From an uncultured Chloroflexota bacterium (lineage in GTDB: Bacteria > Chloroflexota > Anaerolineae > Anaerolineales > Villigracilaceae), in contig CAIWRB010000232.1 in assembly GCA_903914955.1 (NCBI GenBank), positions 1 to 39,304 of the forward strand: a stretch of 39,304 nt of DNA, written 5' to 3'. How positions within the stretch are numbered: the stretch's first letter is position 1; each line of letters begins with the position of its first letter. The notes beneath the pieces are model-generated. The model had not been told where the DNA came from, did not search any database, and was given only the letters and a program-made list of their open reading frames with translations. Below, piece after piece: positions 17,577 through 27,122 of the stretch. A program made the translations under genes and the position numbers.

Positions 17577-18500
17577 CTATTCCGCGTTTGCGGATACCTC
17601 AGCAGAATCATCTTCTGCTTTTGCGGCAGGCGCATCGCTTACAATGGGAGCTTCCTCCACTTTACGACTGACACTCAACTTTGCCAGAGTGGATTCTCCC
17701 AGCAAGGAAGATTCGCCCTCATCCTGGTCGGTATCAACAACAGGTTTGCGAGGTCCGCGAGTTCTGGGTTTGGCTTCAGTTTTGGCATCATCAACTTGTT
17801 CGGGTTCTTCTTCTTTGCGCATCGCCTTGCCTTCAAGGACTGCATCCGCGACTTTGGCAACGAGCAACTTGATGGCGCGAATGGCGTCATCATTGGATGG
17901 GATGACATAATCCACATTAAGCGGATTGCAATTCGTATCCACCAAAGCGACGATCGGTATCTTGAGCAGATTGGCTTCTTTCACTGCGGCATCTTCACGT
18001 CCGACATCAATGATGAAAAGCATATCGGGGCGGCGTTTCATAATACGCGCACCCGATAAGCGGGTCGTCAATCGCAGGATTTCCCGTTCAATGAGCAAGC
18101 CTTCCTTTTTGGTGAGGTGGCTAATTTCATCAGTGTCACGCAACTTTTCAAGGCGTTCCAATTCCTGGATACGTTTGTACATGGTTGCCCAGTTCGTGAG
18201 CATACCACCCATCCAACGCTCGGTGACGTAGGGCATACCGCAGCGGGCAGCTTCTTCAGCCACCGTCTCCTGGGCCTGGCGCTTGGTACCAACGAAAAGA
18301 ATATTGCCACCATTGACAACTGTGTCGCGAATAACGTTATAGCCCTGATTCAACAACTTGACAGTCTGTTGCAGGTCAATAATATGAATACCGTTTCGCT
18401 CAGTGAAGATGTACGGTTTCATGCGCGGATCCCACTTATTCGTACGATGTCCAAAATGGACGCCGCTCTCAAGCAGGGCCTTCATAGATACTACAGCCAT
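17577..18500 (-). CDS. rpsB: 30S ribosomal protein S2 with acidic C-terminal extension
   Basis: Ribosomal protein S2. The 307-aa product has the normal S2 body (MALLESGVHFGHRTNKWDP region, MLTNW, PDMLFIIDVG, VDTNCNP) ending near residue 225. It is followed by an extra tail of about 75-80 residues, rich in Glu, Asp, Lys, Pro and Ala, that looks disordered; usual S2 is 230-255 aa. AAGGAG lies 5 nt before the ATG. A structured leader of about 150 nt precedes the gene. Confidence 0.96.
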   Translation of the reverse strand: MAVVSMKALLESGVHFGHRTNKWDPRMKPYIFTERNGIHIIDLQQTVKLLNQGYNVIRDTVVNGGNILFVGTKRQAQETVAEEAARCGMPYVTERWMGGMLTNWATMYKRIQELERLEKLRDTDEISHLTKKEGLLIEREILRLTTRLSGARIMKRRPDMLFIIDVGREDAAVKEANLLKIPIVALVDTNCNPLNVDYVIPSNDDAIRAIKLLVAKVADAVLEGKAMRKEEEPEQVDDAKTEAKPRTRGPRKPVVDTDQDEGESSLLGESTLAKLSVSRKVEEAPIVSDAPAAKAEDDSAEVSANAE

Positions 18501-18662
18501 TATTACTCCTTAACTTGCGCCGTTCTCCAACGTGCAGCAAAAAACTGACGTGGAACGGAATGAGTTTAGCGGGAATATAGTCTTTCGACCTAACCCGCTC
18601 AGGGACGCTTATTGCCCGTCCCGGGCAAGATGTGCTTTTTTCAAAGCGACGCGATTATATCA
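18501..18662 (-). promoter_or_regulatory. rpsB promoter and structured mRNA leader
   Basis: An extended -10 promoter, TGATATAAT (TATAAT at 18654-18659), has only a weak -35. The predicted leader of about 147 nt holds two hairpins on the minus strand: TTGCCCG/CGGGCAA with a 3-nt loop (18612-18628), and GCGGG/CCCGC enclosing GTC-GAAA-GAC (18569-18598). Such a leader upstream of S2 could be an autoregulatory site (inference). Confidence 0.6.
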
Positions 18663-18770
18663 CAGGAATTTTGACAGAAAATTTTACGCTACTTTTCTGA
18701 CCCGCAAATTGGTTGCAAAAACGAAATACCTTTCCACCCACCTGAAATCCATCTTGAATATACTGTCAAG

Positions 18771-18807
18771 AAAACAAACAGCCCCGTTTTCCGGGGCTGT
18801 TTGTTTT
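18771..18807 (-). terminator. Rho-independent terminator of dnaA
   Basis: Perfect 16-bp stem (18771-18786 with 18792-18807) with CAGCCCCG core, 5-nt loop and A/T tracts on both sides. The stem overlaps the dnaA stop codon (18806-18808). Confidence 0.9.
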
Positions 18808-20164
18808 ATGCCACTGCAGCTTGATCGTACAATTGGTGTCTGAGAAAATCAATATCTTTTTGCACACGACCATCACCGCTTCTGATCTGTTCTTTTATCT
18901 TTTCTATGGCCGACATAACCGTTGAATGATCCCGCCCGCCCAAGACTTCACCAATTTGAGGGAAGGATATTTTGGCTTCTTCACGCAGTAAATACATCGC
19001 GATCTGACGCGGATGTGCCACATCTTTGGTGCGGTCACGGCCTAAAAGCTTTTCGACAGTAAGGTTAAATTTTCGGGCAACAAGATCTACTACACGGGCA
19101 GGTTCAACATCACCGTGTACGGGTAAAAGATCGGATAATGCGACTTCCACAAGTCTGGGCGTGAGGGGCGAGCCGCTTAGATCAGCAAACGCGATGATTC
19201 GATTTAGAGCACCTTCTAATTCGCGGATATTGGAGTTTACCTGCTTGGCAACACTTTCCAAAATTTCATCAGAAATATGCCGTCCTGTTCGTTCAGCCTT
19301 AGAGCGCAGGATCGCGAGGCGGGTTTCAAAATCAGGCGCTTGAATATCTGCGGTTAAGCCCCACTCAAAACGCGAGCGCAGGCGTTCTTCCAATGTGACC
19401 AATGACTTGGGCGGGCGATCAGATGAAACGATGATCTGCTTATCCTGTCCGTGCAGGGTGTTGAAAGTGTGGAAGAATTCCTCTTGCGTGGATTCTTTGC
19501 CCGCGATGAATTGGATGTCATCAACCAGAAGTACATCCGCTGAGCGGTATTTTTCGCGAAAAGCTTGGGTCGTATGCGTTCGAATGGCGCCGATCATGTC
19601 ATTCGTGAATTCTTCAGAGGAAACGTATAAAACATTCAAGCCATCGGCGTAACAGGCGTTGCCAATGGCATGTAATAAGTGAGTTTTTCCAAGTCCCACA
19701 CCGCCATACAAGAAAAGCGGATTATAAGCACGGGCTGGTTTTTCTGCCACAGCCTGACAAGCCGCGTGCGCCAGCCGATTGCCAGAACCGACAACGTAAG
19801 TATCAAAGGTATAACGCGGATTTAGGTTTACGTGGCGGGGTTTTGGCTCGGGCGAGGTAATTTCAATTGGCGCAGAATCGCGTTCCGCGTCGAGATCGGC
19901 ATGTGAATCATTATCATCTGCTTGAGTGACGACGAAACTGACGGCTACATTGGAATTCAGTATTCCGATCAGCATTCGACTGACAGTATTTGCAAGGCGG
20001 CTTTCCAACCAGTCGCGCGCATAAGCGTTGCGAACACCAACGGTGATCAAACCATTATCGTAGGATATGGGACGTGTATCACGCACCCAGGTATCGTAGG
20101 ATGCGCGCGGCATTTCCATTTGAAGTTGTGCAAGCACAGAGTGCCAGGCCTGTTCTGCGTTCAT
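18806..20164 (-). CDS. dnaA: Chromosomal replication initiator DnaA
   Basis: AAA+ initiator that melts the origin. The 452-aa protein has domain I (MNAEQAWHSVLAQLQ), a short acidic linker, Walker A GGVGLGKT (154-161), Walker B VLLVDDIQFI, and the C-terminal DNA-binding domain with VAHPRQIAMYLLRE and the LGGRDHSTVMSAIEKI signature. The frame extends to 20200, but the ATG at 20164 has GAGG 7 nt upstream and gives the family N terminus. It is followed by rpsB rather than by dnaN, an unusual context. Confidence 0.97.
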   Translation of the reverse strand: MNAEQAWHSVLAQLQMEMPRASYDTWVRDTRPISYDNGLITVGVRNAYARDWLESRLANTVSRMLIGILNSNVAVSFVVTQADDNDSHADLDAERDSAPIEITSPEPKPRHVNLNPRYTFDTYVVGSGNRLAHAACQAVAEKPARAYNPLFLYGGVGLGKTHLLHAIGNACYADGLNVLYVSSEEFTNDMIGAIRTHTTQAFREKYRSADVLLVDDIQFIAGKESTQEEFFHTFNTLHGQDKQIIVSSDRPPKSLVTLEERLRSRFEWGLTADIQAPDFETRLAILRSKAERTGRHISDEILESVAKQVNSNIRELEGALNRIIAFADLSGSPLTPRLVEVALSDLLPVHGDVEPARVVDLVARKFNLTVEKLLGRDRTKDVAHPRQIAMYLLREEAKISFPQIGEVLGGRDHSTVMSAIEKIKEQIRSGDGRVQKDIDFLRHQLYDQAAVA

Positions 20165-20750
20165 AAAATTTCCTCGGTTTGGATGATAGGGTACATTCAA
20201 TAGCCCGCCTTCTTCCCGCGGCTCAGTAATATGGGTATTCTATTTTTAATAACTTCTTGCAGGGTATTAGATGCATGAGTGTTAAACGTGCATCCTTCGT
20301 ATCAGCGTGAATACATTCTAGCAGATACTTGCATTAGATAACAGTCGCCAGCCCTACGGTAGGTTAAAAAGATTTGTTTTTTTAAGGTTGACTTTTGTTA
20401 AAGAAACATCCCGCAGTCGTTGATAATCAGGCTTCGAGATAGAACAGGCGTTTCAGCCAAGCGCACCTGCCCGCACCTTCTTGCCCCCCATATATGGGCA
20501 TAAATGACCATTTTGGAACAAGTGGCATATATCTATCTTAAAAAATCATGACACACAATACTTTCGATTCATATTAATTGAGACTCGAGTTCCTGTGATT
20601 CGTTTTGCAATGATTCAAGATTCGCAGACTTTAGCCTTATATTGCGCAAGATTTCCAATAAGAATGCTGTTTGTAAGAGCGCTTTTTCGTGCGAAGGCTG
20701 AAGTAATTCGCGCAAAATCATAGCATCACCATTTTAAAACAAAACTTCAA
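20165..20750. other. Non-coding region between SNF2 gene and dnaA
   Basis: A 586-bp stretch with no convincing gene. On the minus strand a TGCTAGAAT extended -10 (20315-20323) is the best dnaA promoter candidate. A GATGCA/TGCATC inverted repeat (20270-20294) lies just downstream of it, and a CCCATATATGGG palindrome sits at 20487-20498. No DnaA boxes within one mismatch of TTATCCACA were seen, so it is not called as oriC. No terminator for the SNF2 gene was recognised. Confidence 0.5.
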
Positions 20751-23700
20751 CTAACTAAAAAGCGCCTTCACATCATCCCTGGTCAAAGACTTAAAGAAAC
20801 TGGCTTCATTGGAGATGATACTTTTCACCAGAGCGCGTTTCTTCTCTTGTAATTGCAAAATTTTCTCTTCCACGGTGTCTCGCGCAATGATCTTATATAT
20901 GAAGACGGGCTTCGTCTGCCCGATGCGATGGGCGCGGTCGCTGGCTTGCATCTCCACTGCAGGATTCCACCACGGGTCGAGATGGATGACATATTCAGCG
21001 GCGGTCAGATTCAGCCCTACACCGCCCGCTTTCAAGCTGATCAGGAAGAATGGAAATGATGGATCATTCTGGAACAAGTCTACGCGGGATTGGCGGTCGG
21101 GGGTGCGCCCATCGAGATAAACATATTTGATATTGCGTTTATCGAGATCATATCTGACAAGCCTGAGAGTCTCCACAAATTGTGAGAAGATGAGCGCCTT
21201 GTGATTCTCGGCCTGCAAAGTCTCAAGCGTTTCGAGCAGGATCTCAAACTTTGGCGCTTCGCCTATATAGTTTTTATCCACCAGCGCGGGATGAATGGCG
21301 ATCTGCCGCAGGCGCAGTAAACCTTCCAAAATCTTAAAGCGCGCGTCGTTCATGCCTTCGCTTTCGATCAGGCCGAGCAGTTCAGCACGGAATTTTTCGC
21401 GGGTCTGTGTGTATAACTTTTTCTGTGCAGGCACCATGTCGGTGTAGACGATGCGCTCGGTGCGCGGCGGCAATTCGGGCGCAACCTGTTCCTTTGTGCG
21501 GCGCAGTATGAACGGGTACACCAAACTTTTCAATGTCGCCATTGCTTTTTCATCTCCGCCGCTTTCGATGGGAGTGGCAAACGCGTGCTTAAAATAATCC
21601 ATGTTCCCGAGCAAACCAGGATTTAAAAACGCGAACTGCGACCATAACTCGAAGGTATTATTCTCAACGGGCGTGCCGGTCATCACGAGGCGGTGATCTG
21701 CCTTCAACAAGCGCGCCGCCTTCGCGCTCTTCGCAAGCGGATTTTTGATGGCCTGCGATTCATCCAGAATAATGTGGCTGAAATGATAACCGTGCAAAAT
21801 TTCAATGTCTCGCAGCATGGTGCCATAGGTGGTCAGCACAATATCATAGTCATCGAAGATGGCGGTATCCTTGCTGCGGAAATTTCCCATATATTCAAGA
21901 AAGCGCAGCGTGGGTGTAAACTTTTCAGATTCTCTTTGCCAGTTGGTAATTAAACTTTTGGGGACGATGAGCAGCGTGGCTGACTCCGCCTTAGCCTGCT
22001 CCTGCAATGACTGGAGATAGCTCAACACCTGGACAGTTTTCCCCAAGCCCATGTCGTCGGCGAGGATGCCGCCGAAATTATATTCACGCAGAAAGTGCAG
22101 CCAGTCAAATCCGTGTTTTTGGTAGGGGCGCAGTTCACCGATGAAACCTGTGGGAAGCGCATGTGGCGCGATCCGCTCGAAGGCACGCAGCCGCTCTCGG
22201 CGCTGATCCAGGTCCGAGGGCGGTTGGAGTGTTTCATCTTCTTCAAGAAGTTTATCCAGCAGGGGCAGATGAAAGTCGCTGATGCGAAATCCATCTTCAG
22301 TTTCTTCCGCCAGATTCCATAGATGCTTATATTTCTCCATCCACTCTGAAGGGATCTGCCCGATGGAGCCGTCCGCAAGTTTGATGTAATGCTCCTTGCG
22401 TCTGAGCGCTTTGCGAACATCGTGAAATGAAATTTGCTGATCGCCAAATTCAACAAAAGTTTTGAGATCGAACCAGTCAATGCCTGAAGTGATGCTGACG
22501 CGCAGGGTGGCGGTGTTGCGATTGATCTTGCCGAGCTTTAGATTGTCTTCACCGTAAATTTCAAAACCCGCCTGCGTGAGTTGTGGGATGGAGTGCAAAA
22601 GAAAATCAAAGGGATGAGCGCGGGCTCTCAGTTCGAGCGTGCCATATGGAAAATTTGGACCTGCGCGTTTAAGTCGATAACTTGGATCGGTAAGCAGTTG
22701 ATAAAAATATTGTTCACGCTCAAGTTGACGATGAACGCGGATCAAGTCCCATGATTCTGGGACGGTTTCCAGAGAAAAATTTTCTCCCAGTTTTGTGAGA
22801 GGCAATTCGTGTTCGCCGTATCCAAAGCGCAAGTCGGCGCGCATGGTTTTGTCTTTATCGTCGTGAAGATACAGGCGTGGAGCCGGGTCAGCGTTTACAT
22901 CATGCCAGTGAATAATGTCACTTCTGATCGGGAGTATTTGCGCGATCTGCGCGAAATATTGTTCACGGAAAATATCCATCTGTTGGGCGGGGATCACGAT
23001 CGGAAAAGATGGAAGGATGGAAAGCGCCTGTGTGTTGTTAATTTGAGCAACATGATCGTCCAGTAAAACCCAGGTTGGGTTGTTTGCAACAACTTCAATT
23101 TTTGTATTTATAAGCGTGAATTTTTCTTCATGTTCAAAACCCGCCTGTAACATGAGTTTATTTTTATCGCTTTGCAGGTCGATTTTTATGTCGACTGGGG
23201 CTGGCTGGATATACAGGCGACGTTCGATTTTCTCGGGGTAGGAACTTTTTCCAAGGAAAATAGGGATATCCAGTTTTGCAAGCATGGAAAGATACATGGA
23301 CATACCGCTGGTGATGCTTCCATAAATATGAGTGATATTTTGCAGGATATTGAGGAAGGCTACGGCATCATGAGTGAGATTCAGGCAACCTAGAGGGTTT
23401 ACCTGTTGATACATTTTATTGCCTGCCTTAATCCATTTTGGAGTTGAATCCAATAGTTTGTTGATCTCCTGAGGAGTAGCGGGCAGTTTGTCTCCCTGAA
23501 GAAGGTCCCATTCATTTGTTTTGATCATGAATGGCTCAAGCGAATAAGAGTAAGAAACCCGGTTTGCGCTTCCATACACATACCCATACTGCAGGGAACG
23601 CTCCATGATCACAAGCGCAACATAACGATTGTAATTAGACACAGGGGCAGACGCACGACGCGGAATTAATGAGAATGTTTCTTTAAGTTTGTTTTGCCAG

Positions 23701-24074
23701 CTGCCAGTGGGTGGTGGATTTTGGGGAATAATGGAGACTTCCTCTTCCTCCTCCTCCTCAAAGTCAGCTTCTTCTTTAAGGATCGCCCTGACTTCCAGCG
23801 CAGCGGCAACCATATGTTTACAAAAATGGTCTTCAGCATATGGGCAGTCGCAGTCAAAGCCAAGTCTGCCGGATTCCTGATCCACTTCGATCTCGACTGT
23901 GTAGAAGGCTGATTGACCTTCCACTTCGCAGACTGCTCTGCTATTATTTCGGGATAAGATCGCATCCAGCACGTGGCCTTCTTTATAATAAATATGTCCA
24001 CGTTGGATCGATTGAGCGTCGGCGTACTTGGAGTAAGGGAAGTTGTCGAGGAGTTGGGCAGTAAGGCTGTGCAT
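20751..24074 (-). CDS. SWIM zinc finger SNF2-family DNA helicase/ATPase
   Basis: Large (1107 aa) ATP-dependent DNA translocase of the bacterial SNF2 group; likely remodels protein-DNA complexes, exact role unknown. A SWIM zinc finger lies near the N terminus (C75-x-C77-x7-C85-x-H87), followed by a run of Glu residues and a divergent middle region. The C-terminal helicase half has Walker A with DDMGLGKT (about 670-677), a DESQ box (about 768), TGTPVENN, and motifs V/VI with LKAGGVGLNLTAAEYV and DRAHRIGQ. Architecture is complete. It diverges from hutH across 57 bp. Confidence 0.93.
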   Translation of the reverse strand: MHSLTAQLLDNFPYSKYADAQSIQRGHIYYKEGHVLDAILSRNNSRAVCEVEGQSAFYTVEIEVDQESGRLGFDCDCPYAEDHFCKHMVAAALEVRAILKEEADFEEEEEEEVSIIPQNPPPTGSWQNKLKETFSLIPRRASAPVSNYNRYVALVIMERSLQYGYVYGSANRVSYSYSLEPFMIKTNEWDLLQGDKLPATPQEINKLLDSTPKWIKAGNKMYQQVNPLGCLNLTHDAVAFLNILQNITHIYGSITSGMSMYLSMLAKLDIPIFLGKSSYPEKIERRLYIQPAPVDIKIDLQSDKNKLMLQAGFEHEEKFTLINTKIEVVANNPTWVLLDDHVAQINNTQALSILPSFPIVIPAQQMDIFREQYFAQIAQILPIRSDIIHWHDVNADPAPRLYLHDDKDKTMRADLRFGYGEHELPLTKLGENFSLETVPESWDLIRVHRQLEREQYFYQLLTDPSYRLKRAGPNFPYGTLELRARAHPFDFLLHSIPQLTQAGFEIYGEDNLKLGKINRNTATLRVSITSGIDWFDLKTFVEFGDQQISFHDVRKALRRKEHYIKLADGSIGQIPSEWMEKYKHLWNLAEETEDGFRISDFHLPLLDKLLEEDETLQPPSDLDQRRERLRAFERIAPHALPTGFIGELRPYQKHGFDWLHFLREYNFGGILADDMGLGKTVQVLSYLQSLQEQAKAESATLLIVPKSLITNWQRESEKFTPTLRFLEYMGNFRSKDTAIFDDYDIVLTTYGTMLRDIEILHGYHFSHIILDESQAIKNPLAKSAKAARLLKADHRLVMTGTPVENNTFELWSQFAFLNPGLLGNMDYFKHAFATPIESGGDEKAMATLKSLVYPFILRRTKEQVAPELPPRTERIVYTDMVPAQKKLYTQTREKFRAELLGLIESEGMNDARFKILEGLLRLRQIAIHPALVDKNYIGEAPKFEILLETLETLQAENHKALIFSQFVETLRLVRYDLDKRNIKYVYLDGRTPDRQSRVDLFQNDPSFPFFLISLKAGGVGLNLTAAEYVIHLDPWWNPAVEMQASDRAHRIGQTKPVFIYKIIARDTVEEKILQLQEKKRALVKSIISNEASFFKSLTRDDVKALFS

Positions 24075-24131
24075 GGGGCAGATTATATTACACGCGCCTG
24101 ATATGGTACACTGCCACCGAAAGGATCAACT

Positions 24132-25706
24132 ATGATTGAGTTAAATATTATCCAATTGGACGGAGCCAGTCTGACTTTCGATCAGGTTCAAGCCGTGGCC
24201 TATGGTCAGCCCAACACACCGCATGTGCAGATCGGAGCGGAGGCCGCCCAACGGGTCGCACGAGCGGCGGATGCGGTCCAGACTCTGCTTAAACGCGGAG
24301 TCATCGCTTATGGAATCACAACTGGTTTTGGTGCGTTCAAAGACCGCATCATCCCCCCCGATCAGGTGGAACGACTCCAGCACAATATTCTGGTGAGTCA
24401 TGCAGTGGGCGTTGGCGATCCTTTTGATATTCCCACGACTCGCGCCATCATGCTCATTCGCGCCAACACACTTGCACGCGGACATTCAGGCATTCGCCCC
24501 TCCACTTTACAATTATTGATCGATATGCTGAATGCGGGCATTCATCCTGTGATCCCAGAAAAAGGTTCACTGGGAGCAAGCGGCGACCTCGCCCCCCTCG
24601 CGCACATGAGCCTGCCTATTATTGGTGAAGGCCTTGTGGAATATGAGGGTAATGTTTTATCTGGCAATGAGGCATTCAAACGCGCAGGGCTAGCTCCGAT
24701 CAAACTGGCCGCAAAGGAAGGTCTGGCGCTAACAAATGGGACTTCCGTGATGACCGCGCTTGGCGTGCTGGAAACCCTGCGCGCCGAGCGTTACAGCCAG
24801 ACCGCCGATATTGCCGGATGCCTGAGCCTCGAGGCCTTGAACGGGACTGACCTCGCCTTCGATGAGCGAATTCACAACCTGCGTCCCTATCCACGACAAA
24901 AGGAGTGTGCGGGATACTTGCGCAGTGTGCTAAAGGATAGTCAATTTACGCGCGAACATAGCTCGTTAAATGTTCAGGATGCATACACTTTGCGCTGTAT
25001 TCCTCAGGTGCATGGCGCGGTGCGAGATGCAATTGCATACTCACGCTGGGTCTTCGAGATCGAATTGAATGCGGTCACGGACAATCCATTAATATTTATA
25101 GATGATACGACTGGCGAAATTTCCGTGCTGTCTGGCGGCAACTTCCACGGTGAGCCGCTGGCTATTGCGATGGATTACATGGCTTTTGCTGTAAGCGAAT
25201 TAGGCAATATCTCCGAACGGCGTATCATGCGCTTGACGGATGAATGTTCCAACACTCACACATTACCCGCCTTTCTCACCCCTGACGGCGGGTTGAACTC
25301 TGGTTTTATGATCATGCAATACACCGCTGCCGCACTTGCCACCGAAAACAAGGTCCTTTCACATCCGGCCAGCGTGGATACGATCCCGACATCCGCAAAC
25401 GTGGAGGATCATGTCAGCATGGGCGTGACTGCCGGCCTCAAGCTGCGGGATATACTAGGCAACGTGGAACGGATTCTCGCCATCGAGTTGATGTCTGCCG
25501 CCCAGGGAATTGACTTCCGCAGACAGGCCATCGGTGCTGAAAAACAGCTTGGACGGGGCACGCGTGGAGCATACACGCTAATGCGTAAGCATATTCCATT
25601 CATTGATGCGGACACAATTATGTCGGGATTCATTGAACAATCCCGCTTATTGGTTGCGAATGGAGAAATCGTTGAGAGCGTCGAACGCGCACTGGCTTCT
25701 CTTTAA
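24132..25706 (+). CDS. hutH: Histidine ammonia-lyase
   Basis: Deaminates L-histidine to urocanate. The 524-aa protein has the MIO-forming triad A149-S150-G151 in GSLGASGDLAPLAH, the catalytic Y60 in GITTGFGAF context, and the downstream QDAYTLRCIPQVHG and NPL segments typical of HAL. Length is normal (about 500-525). AAAGGA lies 6 nt before the ATG. No hutU, hutI or hutG is near, so the rest of the degradation pathway, if present, is elsewhere. A tyrosine ammonia-lyase or aminomutase activity cannot be fully excluded from sequence alone. Confidence 0.9.
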   Translation: MIELNIIQLDGASLTFDQVQAVAYGQPNTPHVQIGAEAAQRVARAADAVQTLLKRGVIAYGITTGFGAFKDRIIPPDQVERLQHNILVSHAVGVGDPFDIPTTRAIMLIRANTLARGHSGIRPSTLQLLIDMLNAGIHPVIPEKGSLGASGDLAPLAHMSLPIIGEGLVEYEGNVLSGNEAFKRAGLAPIKLAAKEGLALTNGTSVMTALGVLETLRAERYSQTADIAGCLSLEALNGTDLAFDERIHNLRPYPRQKECAGYLRSVLKDSQFTREHSSLNVQDAYTLRCIPQVHGAVRDAIAYSRWVFEIELNAVTDNPLIFIDDTTGEISVLSGGNFHGEPLAIAMDYMAFAVSELGNISERRIMRLTDECSNTHTLPAFLTPDGGLNSGFMIMQYTAAALATENKVLSHPASVDTIPTSANVEDHVSMGVTAGLKLRDILGNVERILAIELMSAAQGIDFRRQAIGAEKQLGRGTRGAYTLMRKHIPFIDADTIMSGFIEQSRLLVANGEIVESVERALASL

Positions 25707-25997
25707 ATCAAATCTTCGGTTAGCTGATCGGATTCAGATATTAATGCCCGTGAATCTTGTCTAAAAATGGGCTCCGTGTGACCCATCCGCCTTGAAATAT
25801 TTGATCCGTCCACTTTTATTAACCTTTCAAGGAAAAGCCTCATAACGAATTGCTCAAATTATCGCGTCTTTTGCGCTACAAATGAAAAGCTCTAGCATTG
25901 AGAAATTCATATTTAGAATTTCTGGTGCGTCATTCAATTCCATCTCTCCGGAATACCCTTTGTGGTATCATGTGTCGAACAGAGAAGGTCAGAAACT
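25707..25997 (+). promoter_or_regulatory. Intergenic with response-regulator promoter
   Basis: AT-rich 291-bp gap. An extended -10, TGGTATCAT (25963-25971), lies about 27 nt upstream of the response-regulator ATG, with AGAAGG as possible ribosome site. No convincing hutH terminator hairpin was seen. Confidence 0.4.
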
Positions 25998-26771
25998 ATG
26001 CAACCATACAATATACTAATTATTGAAGATGATACTATCGTCGCAAGAACAATTGAGCGCTGCCTGCGCGGGAACGAGTACCGCGTACAAGTAACGAATA
26101 CTGGGGTGGCCGGGCTGCGGGCTGCCCGACGTAAACTACCAGACCTGGTGTTACTGGATGTGATGATGCCTGGAATGGACGGTTATACAGTGTGCAAGGA
26201 AATGAGGGAAGATGCGTTTCTTAAAGAAGTCCCCATTATTTTCTTAACAGCAAAAAACAAAGTCGAAGATAAAATCATCGGTTTAAGTGTAGGTGCGGAC
26301 GATTATTTGGGAAAACCTTTTAATCTTGATGAGTTACTCCTGCGCGTAAAGGCAATTTTACGCCGAAGTGTACATTCCAATAAGCAGTCAGATCAAGCTG
26401 GATCAGTCACTTCCGGCACCGATCATAAAACCCACCCAACTACCCCGTCTGAAGTTGATCCAATTATTCGGATCGGCGAATATTCGCTAAATACACGCAC
26501 GTATGTGTTTACCAGCCCAAAGAAGGGGAAATTCCGCCTAACGCCAGTCCAATATACTTTGCTATATCATTTAATGACACACCCCAATAAAATTTTCTCG
26601 CCTTCCCTACTCCTCGATGAAGTTTGGGATTACCCGTCTGACACCGGCAGCGCGGATTTGGTCCGGGTCCATATAAAAAATATTCGCGAAAGCATTGAAG
26701 AAGACCCCAAGAACCCGGTATTTATAAAAACAGTCCAGGGATATGGATACACCATTCAAACAGATGAATAG
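25998..26771 (+). CDS. OmpR/PhoB-type response regulator
   Basis: Two-component transcription regulator. The 257-aa protein has an N-terminal receiver domain (acidic pocket E10-D11-D12, phospho-acceptor D54 in LVLLDVMMPG, conserved K in GKPFN), then a Ser/Thr/Gln-rich linker of about 30 residues and a C-terminal winged helix ending VHIKNIRESIEEDPKNP and VQGYGY. The ATG at 25998 was chosen over an upstream in-frame start at 25962 because MQPYNILIIEDD is the normal receiver N terminus. The kinase gene lies 351 bp downstream on the same strand, so the two are probable partners. Confidence 0.9.
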   Translation: MQPYNILIIEDDTIVARTIERCLRGNEYRVQVTNTGVAGLRAARRKLPDLVLLDVMMPGMDGYTVCKEMREDAFLKEVPIIFLTAKNKVEDKIIGLSVGADDYLGKPFNLDELLLRVKAILRRSVHSNKQSDQAGSVTSGTDHKTHPTTPSEVDPIIRIGEYSLNTRTYVFTSPKKGKFRLTPVQYTLLYHLMTHPNKIFSPSLLLDEVWDYPSDTGSADLVRVHIKNIRESIEEDPKNPVFIKTVQGYGYTIQTDE

Positions 26772-27122
26772 GGCGTCACTCTCTCGCGCATTTTGTAATC
26801 ATGCAGAACAGCCTGACATGAACTTTTTCAAGCCGCTAATCAGCCGGAAGTAAAAACATATTACGCATAAATAATTGAGGCTCCATTGAACAGCAATTCG
26901 GAGCCGGTCTGCGATTAAGGGTATCCATCACCACTTGTTTGTTATTCTTACCAACGTCATTTATTCCTTGATCGCCATTTTTTCAAGGACACATAAAATA
27001 AAATTGTCCTGTTCCTACTTGTCGACAAAACCGGAAAACAAATATTGCAACACAACAAGATCAAAGACAATAAAACAACTCAATTTGAAATAATATACTA
27101 AATTTATTCGTGGAGAATTGCA
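26772..27122 (+). other. Intergenic between response regulator and kinase
   Basis: This 351-bp AT-rich gap has a hairpin GGCTCC/GGAGCC (26879-26905) with an inner ATTG/CAAT pair but no T-run, so it is a doubtful terminator. A TATACT -10-like box (27094-27099) and GGAG (27112-27115) precede the kinase ATG. No gene recognised. Confidence 0.45.

Noticed and set aside
20400-20520. SRP RNA or 6S RNA in the region upstream of dnaA
   Set aside because: No conserved SRP apical GGAAGGAAGCAGCC type element and no long 6S-like bubble stem; only small weak hairpins.
20165-20750. oriC called upstream of dnaA
   Set aside because: No cluster of DnaA boxes within one mismatch and no 13-mer AT repeats could be identified by eye; skew cannot be judged from this window.
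26879-26905. Terminator of the response-regulator gene
   Set aside because: The hairpin is convincing but lies about 108 nt past the stop and has no T-run in either direction.
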